Origin: Actinomycetes bacterium
GTDB lineage: Bacteria > Actinomycetota > Acidimicrobiia > Acidimicrobiales > Ilumatobacteraceae
Reading direction: 5' to 3'
DNA length: 64,000 nt
Assembly: GCA_025359865.1 (NCBI GenBank)
Contig: JANYDH010000103.1
Location: 29,952-93,951, forward strand
This document shows positions 47,590-56,564 of the stretch, piece by piece. A program made the translations under genes and the position numbers. Position 1 is the stretch's first letter. Each line of letters starts with the position of its first letter. The notes below the pieces were generated by a model. It did not search any database. It was not told where the DNA came from and saw only the letters and a list, made by a program, of their open reading frames with translations.

Positions 47590-50500
47590 ATGTCGATGAA
47601 CGACGAGTTGCTCTTCGGAACCGAACCGCAGCGTCGGCGGGATGTCGACAGCGATGGCGATGGCGATGGCGTCAGCGATGCACAGGAGGCCATTGACGGC
47701 ACCGACCCGAACGACGCCGCCAGCAGCATCCGCCACGACGGTCCGGTCGCGCGGCCGACGACCGGCGACCCGCGCGACGACCCGAACCGGCGCACACTCG
47801 AGTCGGAGGTCAAGATCGACGTGGCCGCCGCCAACCCTTCCGGCCAGAGCCTCGAACAGGCGCTGCCGACCGGCCTCGACGGAAAGCCGATCCAGACAAC
47901 TCACCACTACGGCAACGCAGATGCCGACAAACTGATGGGCGGACGTGGCAACGAGAACTCCCCGCTCAACATGGATCGAAACCCGATGGCGGCAGGCAAG
48001 CCCGCGGCGGGCCCCAAGGCCGGCCATGACCCGCTCAAGGACACGCTCGGACGTGACCCTGGTCCAAGTGCCGGGGGCCCGGCCAAGTCCGGCGGAGGGC
48101 ACCATACGCCGCCGCCCGGAGCGGAACTCAGCTTCCGCGCACCCAACATGGGCCTGGTCAGCAACGACGACCTCAGAGCACTCGTCGGGGTCGCACCAGA
48201 GGCCAAACCGGCGGCGAAGGAAGATCCGAAGGAGAAGTTCATCAAGGCCTCGGACCAGAAGTCGAACGCAGAGAAGCAGGCGGAATGGGAGAAGAAGACC
48301 AAACCGAAGGACTACGACACAGGTGAAGGTAGCGGTACGATCACGGTGACCGAGGAGGGAATCCGGCACATTGTCGATGTGCGCGATGGTGCGACGGATA
48401 CCGTTGAGGGCTACGGCACCGGTCCGCAGATCGAAGGCAACGCACCGCCGCTGGCCAAGGGCGACCTGGTGAAGAACCCGAATCCCGATGATGACGGCAA
48501 GAACGCAGTCGATATCTCGACGGTGACGGTCAAGCCACCAGGTGGGTTCTTCACCGACCCGACCAACCCGAAGGATGGGTTCGGCCCGCCTCAACAACCG
48601 GGGACCGGATCTGGTGGCGGTGGTGGCGGCAACACCGGGCGCGAAGGGTTCTCCTCTGCTGCAACCGCCGCCGATTCATCGTCGGACAAGTCGGACACGT
48701 CAGGCGGGGTGACCGTGGTCGGAGGCGGGTCCACCGGTAGCGGTATCCACACCATTGCCAGCGACGACGGCACCGGCGAAACGGGCACAGGTGGAGCAGA
48801 CAGTTCCGACAGAGCATGGCAGAGCTCCTCCACGACGGCCGACGACAGCAACCTCGACCAGGCGCACGTCGAGGTTGCCCGCTCGACCGCTCGCAATGTC
48901 GACAGCGACGGCGATGGCGTCAGCGACGCACAGGAAGCCATCGACGGCACCGACCCGGACGACGCGACGGACAGCATCCGCCACGACGGTCCGGTCGCTG
49001 GGCCGACGACCGGCGACCCGCGCGGCGACCCGAACCAGCCCACGCACGAGCTAGACGTCAACATCGATGTGGCAGCCGCCAACGCTTCCGGCCTGAGCCT
49101 CGAACAGGCGCTACCGACCGGTCTCGACGGAACGACGATCCAGACAACTCACCACTACGGCAACGCAGATGCCGACAAACTGATGGGCGGACGTGGCAAC
49201 GAGAACTCACCGCTCGACGCCGAACGCAACCCAACTGCGGGCAGCCTCGCCGCTCGCGGCGGTGAGCACGGACTCAAGCCACCGAGCGGCGTCGGCGGGA
49301 ATCGGTCGAGCGGGGGCATCGGCACCCCACCCCCAGGCACAGAACTCAACTTTAACGCACCCAATATGAGTCTGGTTGGCGATAGCGCTGATGGGGGGAC
49401 TCCCGTGTTCGTTCCTCCCGAGCCGCCCAAGTCCGCGGAGGAAAAGGTGAAGGACCGGGACTCGAACAAGGAGAACCGGGACTATGACAAGTGGAAGAAG
49501 GAACAACAAGGCAAGGACGTCAACCCCGATGCCGACGACAGCACCGTGGGTGTTCCGACCGACGAGCAGCTGGCGCGCGCGGTTGCGGTACATCAAGGCA
49601 CGATTCACGTCGTCGAAGGCGTTGACGGCGGGCCACAGATCGAGGGCGATGCGCCACCGCCGCCCGAGGGTGATCTCGTCACCGATCGCAACCCGGACGC
49701 TGACCAGTTCGCCGATGCCCCGACCGGGACGGTGAACATTCCGGGCGGAACGTTCACCGACCCGACGAACCCGAGGGACGGGTTCGGACCGCCTCAACAA
49801 CCGGGGACCGGATCTGGCGGCGGCGGTGGCGGCAACACCGGGCGGGAAGGGTTCTCCTATGCTGCAACCGCCGCCGCCGATTCCTCGACCGATTCCGCGG
49901 CTGATTCCTCGATCGATTCGTCAGGCGACTCGAGTGATCTGAAGGTCGTTGGGAGTGGTTCAACCGGTAGCGGTATCCAGACCGTTGCTGGCGACGACGT
50001 CACGGGCATGGGAATGCCGATCGGTACGGACAATTCCGGCAGAGAATCACAGAGCTCCGCGATGATGGCCGGCGACGACGACGACCTCGAGGAACTCCAA
50101 GTCGAAATGGCATACAGGACAGCCCCGGCCTCCAGTCGCATCGACAATGACGGCGATGGAGTCAGCGACGCACAGGAAGCCATCGACGGCACCGACCCGG
50201 ACGACGGTGCCAGCAGCATCCGCCACGACGGTCCGGTCGCTGGGCCGACGACCGGCGACCCGCGCGGCGACCCGAACCAGCCCACGCACGAGCTAGACGT
50301 CAACATCGATGTGGCAGCCGCCAACGCTTCCGGCCTGAGCCTCGAACATGCGCTGCCGACCGGTCTCGACGGCAGGCCGATCCAGACAACTCACCACTAC
50401 GGCAACGCAGATGCCGACAAGCTGATGGGCGGGCGCGGAAACGAGAACTCACCCCTGAACATGACCCGCGACGTGACAACGGTTGGCAGGCCGGCGTCGG

Positions 50501-51714
50501 GCGGCACCGGCACTGGATCCTCGGCGGGTGGGCCTCTGCTCGGCATGGGCGCGCCGAACAAGGCTCTCGTGGGGGAGGGAGATGAGGGGGACTTTGATCT
50601 CCCGATGCCGTTCGTTGCGCCGCCGACTCCTCCGCTTACTGAACCGTCGGACCCACCTCCTCCGCCGTCCGAAGGAGAACGGAACCCACCTACACCTCCC
50701 GACCAGCCTGAACCGGAGCCCAAACCGGTACAAGTGCAGACCGACCCCGATGCTGATACGGGCGGCGGTGGAGGCGTCCTAGGGTTCCGCCCTGAACCGC
50801 GCGTCGTCGAAGGCGTTGACGGTGGGCCACAGATCGAGGGCGATGCGCCACCGCCGCCCGAGGGTGATCTCGTCACCGATCGCAACCCGGACGCTGACCA
50901 GTTCGCCGATGCCCCGACCGGGACAGTGAACATTCCGGGCGGAGGGTTCACCGACCCGACGAACCCGAGGGACGGGTTCGGACCGCCTCAACAACCAGGG
51001 TCCGGATCCGGTGGCGACACTGGAGGCAACACCGAACGGGAAGGGTTCTCCTATGCGGCAACCGCCGCCGATTCATCGTCGGACTCGTCGACCGATTCGT
51101 CTACCGATTCGTCAGGCGGCTCGAGTGACCTGAAGGTCGTGGGGAGTGGTTCAACCGGTAGCGGTATCCAGACCGTTGCCGGCGATGACGTCACCGGCAT
51201 GGGAACCACTGCACCGCCGGACAGTTCCGACAGGGGCTCCGAGAATTCGGCGATGATGGCCAGCGGGGCAGGCACTCAGACCGAGGACGAGATCTACATC
51301 GACGTTACGGCGGCTCCTGCTGACGCATCGGGCGGTGAATCCGGAGATGGCTCACCGGGTAGTAACGAGGTTCCCGAGCCAGATGTCCCGCCCGCACCTA
51401 CTGGCATGGTTGCCGATGTGATCGTCCCCGTCCTCGAGATCCACGTCGTGGACGGCGGTGCCCCGGCACCACTCGACAACGGTGGCGGCGACATCGGAAG
51501 CGGCATCATCATCCCCGACGTCGGCATCATCATCCCCGACACCGACCTACCAGTCATGAGCGACGGCTTTGCTGTGGCACTTGATCCGATTGCCGATGCG
51601 ATGACCACCGGCCATGTCGGCCTCGACGCGGCACCTACCGAATCGTTCGCAGGTCTGCAGATCGACGACGCTGTAGCGATTCCCCCTGAGGTCGATCTGG
51701 ACGACGGCTTCTGA
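47590..51714 (+). CDS. Giant triple-repeat acidic protein with Asp-rich calcium-type motifs (IniB position)
   Basis: A 1374-residue protein from ATG 47590. It is built of three units of about 415 residues starting near 47640, 48893 and 50139. Each opens with a thrombospondin-3/dockerin-like calcium motif (DSDGDGVSDAQEAIDGTDP), then IDVAAAN and YGNADADKLMGGRGNENSPL, then a Gly/Pro-rich low-complexity part with GGFTDPTNPRDGFGPPQQPG, then a Ser/Asp-rich part (VVGSGSTGSGIQTVAGDD). The C-terminus is Gly/Asp-rich (DVGIIIPDTDLPV). No signal peptide or membrane helix is visible. The position, directly before two dynamin-like genes, is that of IniB, a repetitive glycine-rich protein in mycobacteria; sequence homology to IniB is not evident to me. 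Confidence 0.82.
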   Translation: MSMNDELLFGTEPQRRRDVDSDGDGDGVSDAQEAIDGTDPNDAASSIRHDGPVARPTTGDPRDDPNRRTLESEVKIDVAAANPSGQSLEQALPTGLDGKPIQTTHHYGNADADKLMGGRGNENSPLNMDRNPMAAGKPAAGPKAGHDPLKDTLGRDPGPSAGGPAKSGGGHHTPPPGAELSFRAPNMGLVSNDDLRALVGVAPEAKPAAKEDPKEKFIKASDQKSNAEKQAEWEKKTKPKDYDTGEGSGTITVTEEGIRHIVDVRDGATDTVEGYGTGPQIEGNAPPLAKGDLVKNPNPDDDGKNAVDISTVTVKPPGGFFTDPTNPKDGFGPPQQPGTGSGGGGGGNTGREGFSSAATAADSSSDKSDTSGGVTVVGGGSTGSGIHTIASDDGTGETGTGGADSSDRAWQSSSTTADDSNLDQAHVEVARSTARNVDSDGDGVSDAQEAIDGTDPDDATDSIRHDGPVAGPTTGDPRGDPNQPTHELDVNIDVAAANASGLSLEQALPTGLDGTTIQTTHHYGNADADKLMGGRGNENSPLDAERNPTAGSLAARGGEHGLKPPSGVGGNRSSGGIGTPPPGTELNFNAPNMSLVGDSADGGTPVFVPPEPPKSAEEKVKDRDSNKENRDYDKWKKEQQGKDVNPDADDSTVGVPTDEQLARAVAVHQGTIHVVEGVDGGPQIEGDAPPPPEGDLVTDRNPDADQFADAPTGTVNIPGGTFTDPTNPRDGFGPPQQPGTGSGGGGGGNTGREGFSYAATAAADSSTDSAADSSIDSSGDSSDLKVVGSGSTGSGIQTVAGDDVTGMGMPIGTDNSGRESQSSAMMAGDDDDLEELQVEMAYRTAPASSRIDNDGDGVSDAQEAIDGTDPDDGASSIRHDGPVAGPTTGDPRGDPNQPTHELDVNIDVAAANASGLSLEHALPTGLDGRPIQTTHHYGNADADKLMGGRGNENSPLNMTRDVTTVGRPASGGTGTGSSAGGPLLGMGAPNKALVGEGDEGDFDLPMPFVAPPTPPLTEPSDPPPPPSEGERNPPTPPDQPEPEPKPVQVQTDPDADTGGGGGVLGFRPEPRVVEGVDGGPQIEGDAPPPPEGDLVTDRNPDADQFADAPTGTVNIPGGGFTDPTNPRDGFGPPQQPGSGSGGDTGGNTEREGFSYAATAADSSSDSSTDSSTDSSGGSSDLKVVGSGSTGSGIQTVAGDDVTGMGTTAPPDSSDRGSENSAMMASGAGTQTEDEIYIDVTAAPADASGGESGDGSPGSNEVPEPDVPPAPTGMVADVIVPVLEIHVVDGGAPAPLDNGGGDIGSGIIIPDVGIIIPDTDLPVMSDGFAVALDPIADAMTTGHVGLDAAPTESFAGLQIDDAVAIPPEVDLDDGF

Positions 51715-51731
51715 CTGGCGGCGCCACATCA

Positions 51732-53573
51732 ATGAGCAACCCCAACCTGGCAGAGGCACGCCCGATCGACATTGCCGCGGCCGTCGACGCGGTCATTGCA
51801 CTGGCCACCGATCTCGGTCGCGCCGACTTCGTCCATCGGCTCACGGTCGCAGCCGCTCGGGTCCGACGGCCGGCCACGATCATCTGCGTCGTCGGCGAGT
51901 TCAAACAGGGGAAGAGCTCACTCGTCAATGCCCTGCTCGGCCAAGCGATCTGCCCGGTCGACGACGACATCGCCACATCCGCGATCACACTGCTGCGATA
52001 TGGAGCCGAGCCTCACATCGATGTACGCCGCCGTGTCGACGACGGCATTGTCGTCGAACAGATCGAATTGTCCGCGCTCGCGGACTGGGTATCCGAGCGC
52101 GGTAACCCCGACAACATCAAAGCGGTCGAACGCGTCGACATCTCGCTACCGCACCCGCTGCTCGCGAATGGCCTGGCCATTGTCGACACCCCGGGAATGG
52201 GTGGCCTCGGGGCCGGCCACGCTGCGGCTACTTTGGCATTTCTGCCGTTTGCCGATGGGCTCGTCTTCGTCACCGATGCCTCCTGCGAACTTTCGGCGCC
52301 GGAAGCGGAGTTCCTCGACCGCGCCTGCGAGCTGTGTCCCAACGTGTTGTTCGCGCTGACCAAGACCGACCTGTACCCGGCATGGCGACAGATCGCTGCC
52401 ATCGATGCTGAACGGCTCCGCGCCGCCGACAACGAACGGCCGATCCTGCCCGTGTCATCGATGCTGTACGGCACCGACGTCGACCCCGGCGACGAAAGTC
52501 TCGCCGGCACCAGTGGCGTCCCGGCCCTGCTCGAAGCACTCGACACGGCCATCATCGCCCCAGCCAAGACACTGGCAGCGCTACGAGCCGCTGCCGAGGC
52601 CACCGGGATACTCGATCAGATCGAGCAGCAACTCCGTATCGAACTCGATGTGTTGGTCGACCCTGCAGGGGCGGCCGAAATCGTCGCACGACTCGCCGAT
52701 GCCACGGCGCACCTCGACGTGCTCCGCGGTCCCGGCGCCCGGTGGAGTCTGTTGGTTGCCGACCGAGTGTCGGATCTGTCCAACAACTCAGGGCATCAGT
52801 TCCGCAAGGCGATGCGGTTGGTGTCGCGAGACATGGAAGACGCGATCGAGCTACTGAAATCTCCAGAAGATTGGGATCAGTTGGCGCGTCGACTGCAGAC
52901 CGACGTCGCAGGTACTGTCACCACTGTGTTCGTCGGCATCGAATCCGAAGCGCAGGCAATCCGCGAAGCGGTGATCGACCTCATCGGTGAGGATTCTGTC
53001 GATCTGTCACCCATGTCAGCTCGTCGAGAGCGACTCGACGTCATGTCGATATGGACCGACAAGGGCGTCGATCCAAACGCGAAGCATCGCGGCGGTGAGC
53101 AGTTGGGCTCAGCGCTCGTCGGATTACGCGGTGCGCAGAGCGGCATCATTATGTTCGGGATGGTGGGACGCTTCCTTCCAGCAGGTGCTGCGGCGTTGAT
53201 GATGTCCAATCCCGTCACCGTGGGGATCGGAGCCGTGTTCGCCGGCATGCAGTTGGCAGATGCGCACAAGCGCAAGATCGCGATGCGTCGCCAACAGGCG
53301 CGGGCGAATGTGCGGCAGTTTCTGGACGACGTGCAGTTCGCTATCGGCAACGAGATCGGCGAGGTGATGCGCGACGTCCAACGCGGGGTGCGTGACGAGT
53401 TCACCGAGCGGATCTCCGAGTTGGGCCGCACCTACTCCGATGCCGCCCGACAGGCTCAACAAGCAGCCCAGCAAGGTGGCGAGGCCGCCCGGGATCGAAT
53501 CGCGGTCCTCAAATCCACGCTCGAACGCGTCGCGCAGGCACGACGGACCTTTCCACGCCTGATGCCTTCATGA
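51732..53573 (+). CDS. Dynamin-like GTPase (IniA-like)
   Basis: A 613-residue dynamin-family protein. The GTPase motifs are in place: G1 GEFKQGKSS (55-63), G2 around TSAIT, G3 DTPGMGG, G4 TKTD. A helical stalk follows, with a hydrophobic hairpin in the C-terminal third (SGIIMFGMVGRFLPAGAAA, then PVTVGIGAVFAGMQL) as the membrane paddle, and a charged coiled end. Size and order match mycobacterial IniA (about 640 aa). Bacterial dynamins remodel or repair membranes. The start is 18 bases after the repeat-gene stop, and the 3' end overlaps the second dynamin gene (ATGA). Confidence 0.9.
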   Translation: MSNPNLAEARPIDIAAAVDAVIALATDLGRADFVHRLTVAAARVRRPATIICVVGEFKQGKSSLVNALLGQAICPVDDDIATSAITLLRYGAEPHIDVRRRVDDGIVVEQIELSALADWVSERGNPDNIKAVERVDISLPHPLLANGLAIVDTPGMGGLGAGHAAATLAFLPFADGLVFVTDASCELSAPEAEFLDRACELCPNVLFALTKTDLYPAWRQIAAIDAERLRAADNERPILPVSSMLYGTDVDPGDESLAGTSGVPALLEALDTAIIAPAKTLAALRAAAEATGILDQIEQQLRIELDVLVDPAGAAEIVARLADATAHLDVLRGPGARWSLLVADRVSDLSNNSGHQFRKAMRLVSRDMEDAIELLKSPEDWDQLARRLQTDVAGTVTTVFVGIESEAQAIREAVIDLIGEDSVDLSPMSARRERLDVMSIWTDKGVDPNAKHRGGEQLGSALVGLRGAQSGIIMFGMVGRFLPAGAAALMMSNPVTVGIGAVFAGMQLADAHKRKIAMRRQQARANVRQFLDDVQFAIGNEIGEVMRDVQRGVRDEFTERISELGRTYSDAARQAQQAAQQGGEAARDRIAVLKSTLERVAQARRTFPRLMPS

Positions 53574-55075
53574 GTGCCAACCCTGTGCTCGCCGTTGTAG
53601 ACCGGGTGCGGATGGTGTGCAGCTTGGCGGCCGACATCGTCATCGGAACGGCGCTTGCACCCCAAGTCGACGCGGTGAGGGCGCGGCTCGACGGTGCGCT
53701 GCGAATTGCTATCGCCGGACGGGTCAAGGCCGGCAAGTCGACGTTGCTCAACGCCCTCGTCGGCGAGCGGCTCGCCCCAACCAATGCCGGTGAATGCACC
53801 AAAGTCGTGACGTGGTACCAGTACGGAACCGCGTACGACGTGACCGCCGTCGGCTACGATGGACGCTCCACCAGTATCGCGTTTCGCCGGGTCGACGGTG
53901 CGTTGAACTTCGATATCGAGGGGCTACGACTCGAGGCGATCGAGCGGCTCGTTGTCTCGTGGCCCTCATCGGCACTTCGCGACATCACCCTCATCGATAC
54001 TCCAGGTTTGGCTTCACTGTCGGCGGAGAACTCGTTACGCACGACCGAGTTCCTCGCCCTCGACGACACCCACCCGAGCGACGCCGATGCGGTGATCTAT
54101 TTGATGCGGCATCTCCATCGACGCGACGCGGAGTTCCTCGGCTCGTTCATGGATCGCAGCGTGGCCGGCGCCTCACCGGTCAATGCAGTGGCGGTGCTGT
54201 CACGTGCCGACGAGATCGGCGCGGGACGGCTCGATGCAATGGCATCGGCCCGCCGCATCAGCGAGCGATACGAAACCAACGATGTCGTGCGCACGCTGTG
54301 TACCGCCGTCGCGCCGGTGGCCGGCCTGATCGCCGAGACCGGTCTCACCCTGCGCGAGGACGAAGCGTGGGCGCTGCGCAGGCTCGCGGCGACACCTGCA
54401 CCTGTACTCGAACGGATGCTTCGAGCGGCCGACGCATTCTGCGATCCCGGTGCAAGCGAGCTCACCGTGGAACTGCGGCGCCAACTACTCGACCGCCTCG
54501 GCGTGTTCGGCGTGCGGTTCTGCGTTGCCGAGATCCGGTCTCATGAGTCAGCTACGGCAAACGACCTGTCAAAGGCACTCGTCGCCGAATCTGGCCTTGA
54601 TGCATTGCGCGGGCTGATCGCCGATCTGTTCCTGCCGCGGGCGCACATCTTGAAAGCGCGGACAGCGTTGGTGAGCCTGCGGTCGATCGCCCGTGATCTC
54701 GAGTCGAGCGATCCGGCGAGGGCCTACCAACTTGCGGCTGAGATCGAGCGATGCGAGGCGTCCGCTCCCGATTTTGCCGAGCTCCGTCTCAGTCACCTGG
54801 TGATGTCGGGCATCGTCGCATTCAACGAAGGCCAACGTCGCGAGTTCTCCGTGCTGACATCGCCCGGTACCGGTGTCGAGGAACGGCTGGGTGACGACCC
54901 GGCCGCCGATCAGGCGACGTTGCGGGCGAGCGCGTTGGCGGGAGTCGAGCGGTGGCGCACCTATGGTTCGGCGCCGATGGCCGACATTGCGATGCGTGAA
55001 GCGTGTGAGACGATGGCGCACACGTACGAAAGCCTGTTCGTGCAACTCCACGAACCGCGGCCCGCTGGTATCTGA
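53570..55075 (+). CDS. Dynamin-like GTPase (IniC-like)
   Basis: A 501-residue dynamin-family GTPase overlapping the first one by four bases. G1 is GRVKAGKST (50-58), G2 TKVVTWYQYG, G3 DTPGLASL; G4 is SRADE instead of TKxD. The helical region is shorter, without an obvious hydrophobic hairpin, as in mycobacterial IniC (about 493 aa). The two GTPases probably form a heteromer, a common theme in bacterial dynamin pairs. A family B palindrome lies about 60 bases after the stop. Confidence 0.9.
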   Translation: MSANPVLAVVDRVRMVCSLAADIVIGTALAPQVDAVRARLDGALRIAIAGRVKAGKSTLLNALVGERLAPTNAGECTKVVTWYQYGTAYDVTAVGYDGRSTSIAFRRVDGALNFDIEGLRLEAIERLVVSWPSSALRDITLIDTPGLASLSAENSLRTTEFLALDDTHPSDADAVIYLMRHLHRRDAEFLGSFMDRSVAGASPVNAVAVLSRADEIGAGRLDAMASARRISERYETNDVVRTLCTAVAPVAGLIAETGLTLREDEAWALRRLAATPAPVLERMLRAADAFCDPGASELTVELRRQLLDRLGVFGVRFCVAEIRSHESATANDLSKALVAESGLDALRGLIADLFLPRAHILKARTALVSLRSIARDLESSDPARAYQLAAEIERCEASAPDFAELRLSHLVMSGIVAFNEGQRREFSVLTSPGTGVEERLGDDPAADQATLRASALAGVERWRTYGSAPMADIAMREACETMAHTYESLFVQLHEPRPAGI

Positions 55076-55137
55076 CCGGCGAAACACGCCAAACCTGCTG
55101 CACCACACCCCGCACCCCCGCCGACGCCGCCGCACCA

Positions 55138-55193
55138 CGTTGCGTTTGGTAGGTGCGGCCCCCTCCAGGGGGCTCAACCTACCAAACGCAACG
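55138..55193. repeat. Dispersed palindrome, family B, copy 2
   Basis: Perfect 17-base arms (55138-55154, 55177-55193) with an inner CCCCCT/AGGGGG hairpin; inverted relative to copy 1 at 18325-18390. It lies between convergent genes (the second dynamin and VIT1) and may terminate both. Confidence 0.88.
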
Positions 55194-55221
55194 CGAGCCG
55201 AGATTCGGAGGTGGTGCCATC

Positions 55222-55995
55222 TCAGGCGATGGCGGTGCCGAACAATGAGCCGATCCCGTATGTGATCGCAGACGCGAGGATCACGATGAACAGCTGCCTC
55301 ATCGCTCCCCGGGACGGTGAGTTTCCGCTGGAGGCGCTCACCAGACCGCCGACACTCAGGCTGGCAACCGCGGTGAGGGCGATCGACACGACGACCGCCG
55401 GTGTTCCCTCGATGAAGAACCACGGCATCAGCGGCACGAGTGCACCTACTGTGAACAGCGCGAACGAACCAATCGCCGCGGCGGCCGGAGAGCCCAACTC
55501 GTCGGGGTTGACGCCGAAGACGGTACGGGCCGTGAAGCTGAGGAACCGGTCCTCGTCGAGTGGGAGTTCCGTGCTCGCCCGCTGCGCGGTCTCAGTGCCG
55601 AAGCCGTCCTTCACGAGTTGGTCCGTCAACTCATCGAGCACCAGCGCCGGGTCATGGACAATGAGCCCACGCAACTGCTCGACCAGCCCGGACGACAGCT
55701 CAGCCTGGCTCTGTACTGACACCCACTCACCGGCGGCCATCGAGAACGCTCCGGCGATGAGACTAGCGAATCCGGCCAGTCGCACTGCCGACACGCTGCC
55801 ATCGGCACCCGCGATGGCGAGGATGAGACACAGGTTGGTGACCAGTCCGTCGTTGGCGCCGAGAACTGCAGCACGGATGGCCCCCTTCGATACCTGATCC
55901 GCCCGCCGACGCAATGCGACAGTATCGGCCGCCCGATCGGCTCGCCCACGGTTGCCGATGACCCGGACCGGACGGCCGGGGGTGACGCCGCTCAT
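55222..55995 (-). CDS. VIT1/CCC1 family iron/manganese transporter
   Basis: A 257-residue membrane protein: the N-terminal GAIRAAVLGANDGLVTNLCL is the family hallmark, followed by the helix with GAFSMAAGEWVSVQSQAE, a cytoplasmic Glu-rich metal-binding region (residues ~100-165) and three C-terminal helices. Members move Fe2+ or Mn2+ out of the cytosol. Its ATG overlaps the stop of the peroxiredoxin gene by four bases, so iron/manganese handling and peroxide removal appear coupled. Confidence 0.92.
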   Translation of the reverse strand: MSGVTPGRPVRVIGNRGRADRAADTVALRRRADQVSKGAIRAAVLGANDGLVTNLCLILAIAGADGSVSAVRLAGFASLIAGAFSMAAGEWVSVQSQAELSSGLVEQLRGLIVHDPALVLDELTDQLVKDGFGTETAQRASTELPLDEDRFLSFTARTVFGVNPDELGSPAAAAIGSFALFTVGALVPLMPWFFIEGTPAVVVSIALTAVASLSVGGLVSASSGNSPSRGAMRQLFIVILASAITYGIGSLFGTAIA

Positions 55996-56471
55996 TGCCG
56001 CCCGTTTGCCAGCCCGGCGAGGTCAGCCAGATCAGCCAGTACCGCGGCAGCGTGCGCAGCGACGTCGGCGACGGTATACGTACGCCGAATGATGCCCTCG
56101 CGATCGATCAAGTACGAATGCCGTTCAGGGTACTCGGCGTATTGGTGGCCTGCCGGACGGACCACGTGGTAGTCCCTTCCAACCGCATGGTCGACGTCGC
56201 TGAGCAGTCGATACTCAAAGCACTGTTCCGTTGCGAAGGCGAGGTTCTCGTCGGGAGAGTCGAACGAGGCCCCGAGCACCACACAGTCGGCCGCAGCAAA
56301 TTCATCGGCGCTGTCACGCAGCGCCCTGCCCTCGATAGTTCAACCAGGTGTCGCTGCCTTGGGGTACCACCACAGCAACACCCAGTGACCGCGTAGATCG
56401 CTGAGCCGCACGATGATTCCGTGCTGGTCGGGCAGCGCAAAGTCAGGTGCCGGGATTCCCGCAACGAGCAT
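55992..56471 (-). CDS. Peroxiredoxin (BCP/Prx type), probable selenoprotein with UGA at the peroxidatic position
   Basis: Starting from ATG 56471 the frame reads APDFALPDQHG, LSDLRGHWVLLWWYPKA, TPG, then UGA (56342-56340), then TIEGRALRDSADEF and so on to the TGA at 55992. Length is 159 codons, normal for BCP-type peroxiredoxin. The family motif is TPGCT with the peroxidatic Cys; here the Cys codon is UGA and everything else is intact, so codon 44 most likely encodes selenocysteine. A 7-bp hairpin with a 5-base loop at 56307-56325 meets the bacterial SECIS pattern. No Cys occurs at +5. It reduces peroxides, probably with thioredoxin. Coupled to the VIT1 gene. Gene callers will split or truncate it; a nonsense mutation is the alternative. 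Confidence 0.85.
56307..56325 (-). promoter_or_regulatory. Putative bacterial SECIS element
   Basis: In the mRNA, GGCGCTG and CAGCGCC form a 7-bp stem around the loop CGTGA. The loop starts 22 bases after the UGA, and its second base is G. This agrees with the bacterial SECIS consensus (apical loop about 16-37 bases after UGA, G among the first two loop bases). Confidence 0.7.
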
Positions 56472-56564
56472 TGTCGCACCCTACGCTGAGTCGTGCCGAT
56501 CGACGACTCTGCAGTCCGCCATCACGCGGGTCGCGCCTCACTTTTCACAGAATGGATCACGCCA

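Noticed and set aside
56108..56479. A separate 123-codon minus-strand frame covering the N-terminal half of the peroxiredoxin
   Set aside because: It is in another frame, Cys/Arg/Ser-rich and without motifs; the peroxiredoxin frame read through the UGA explains the region.
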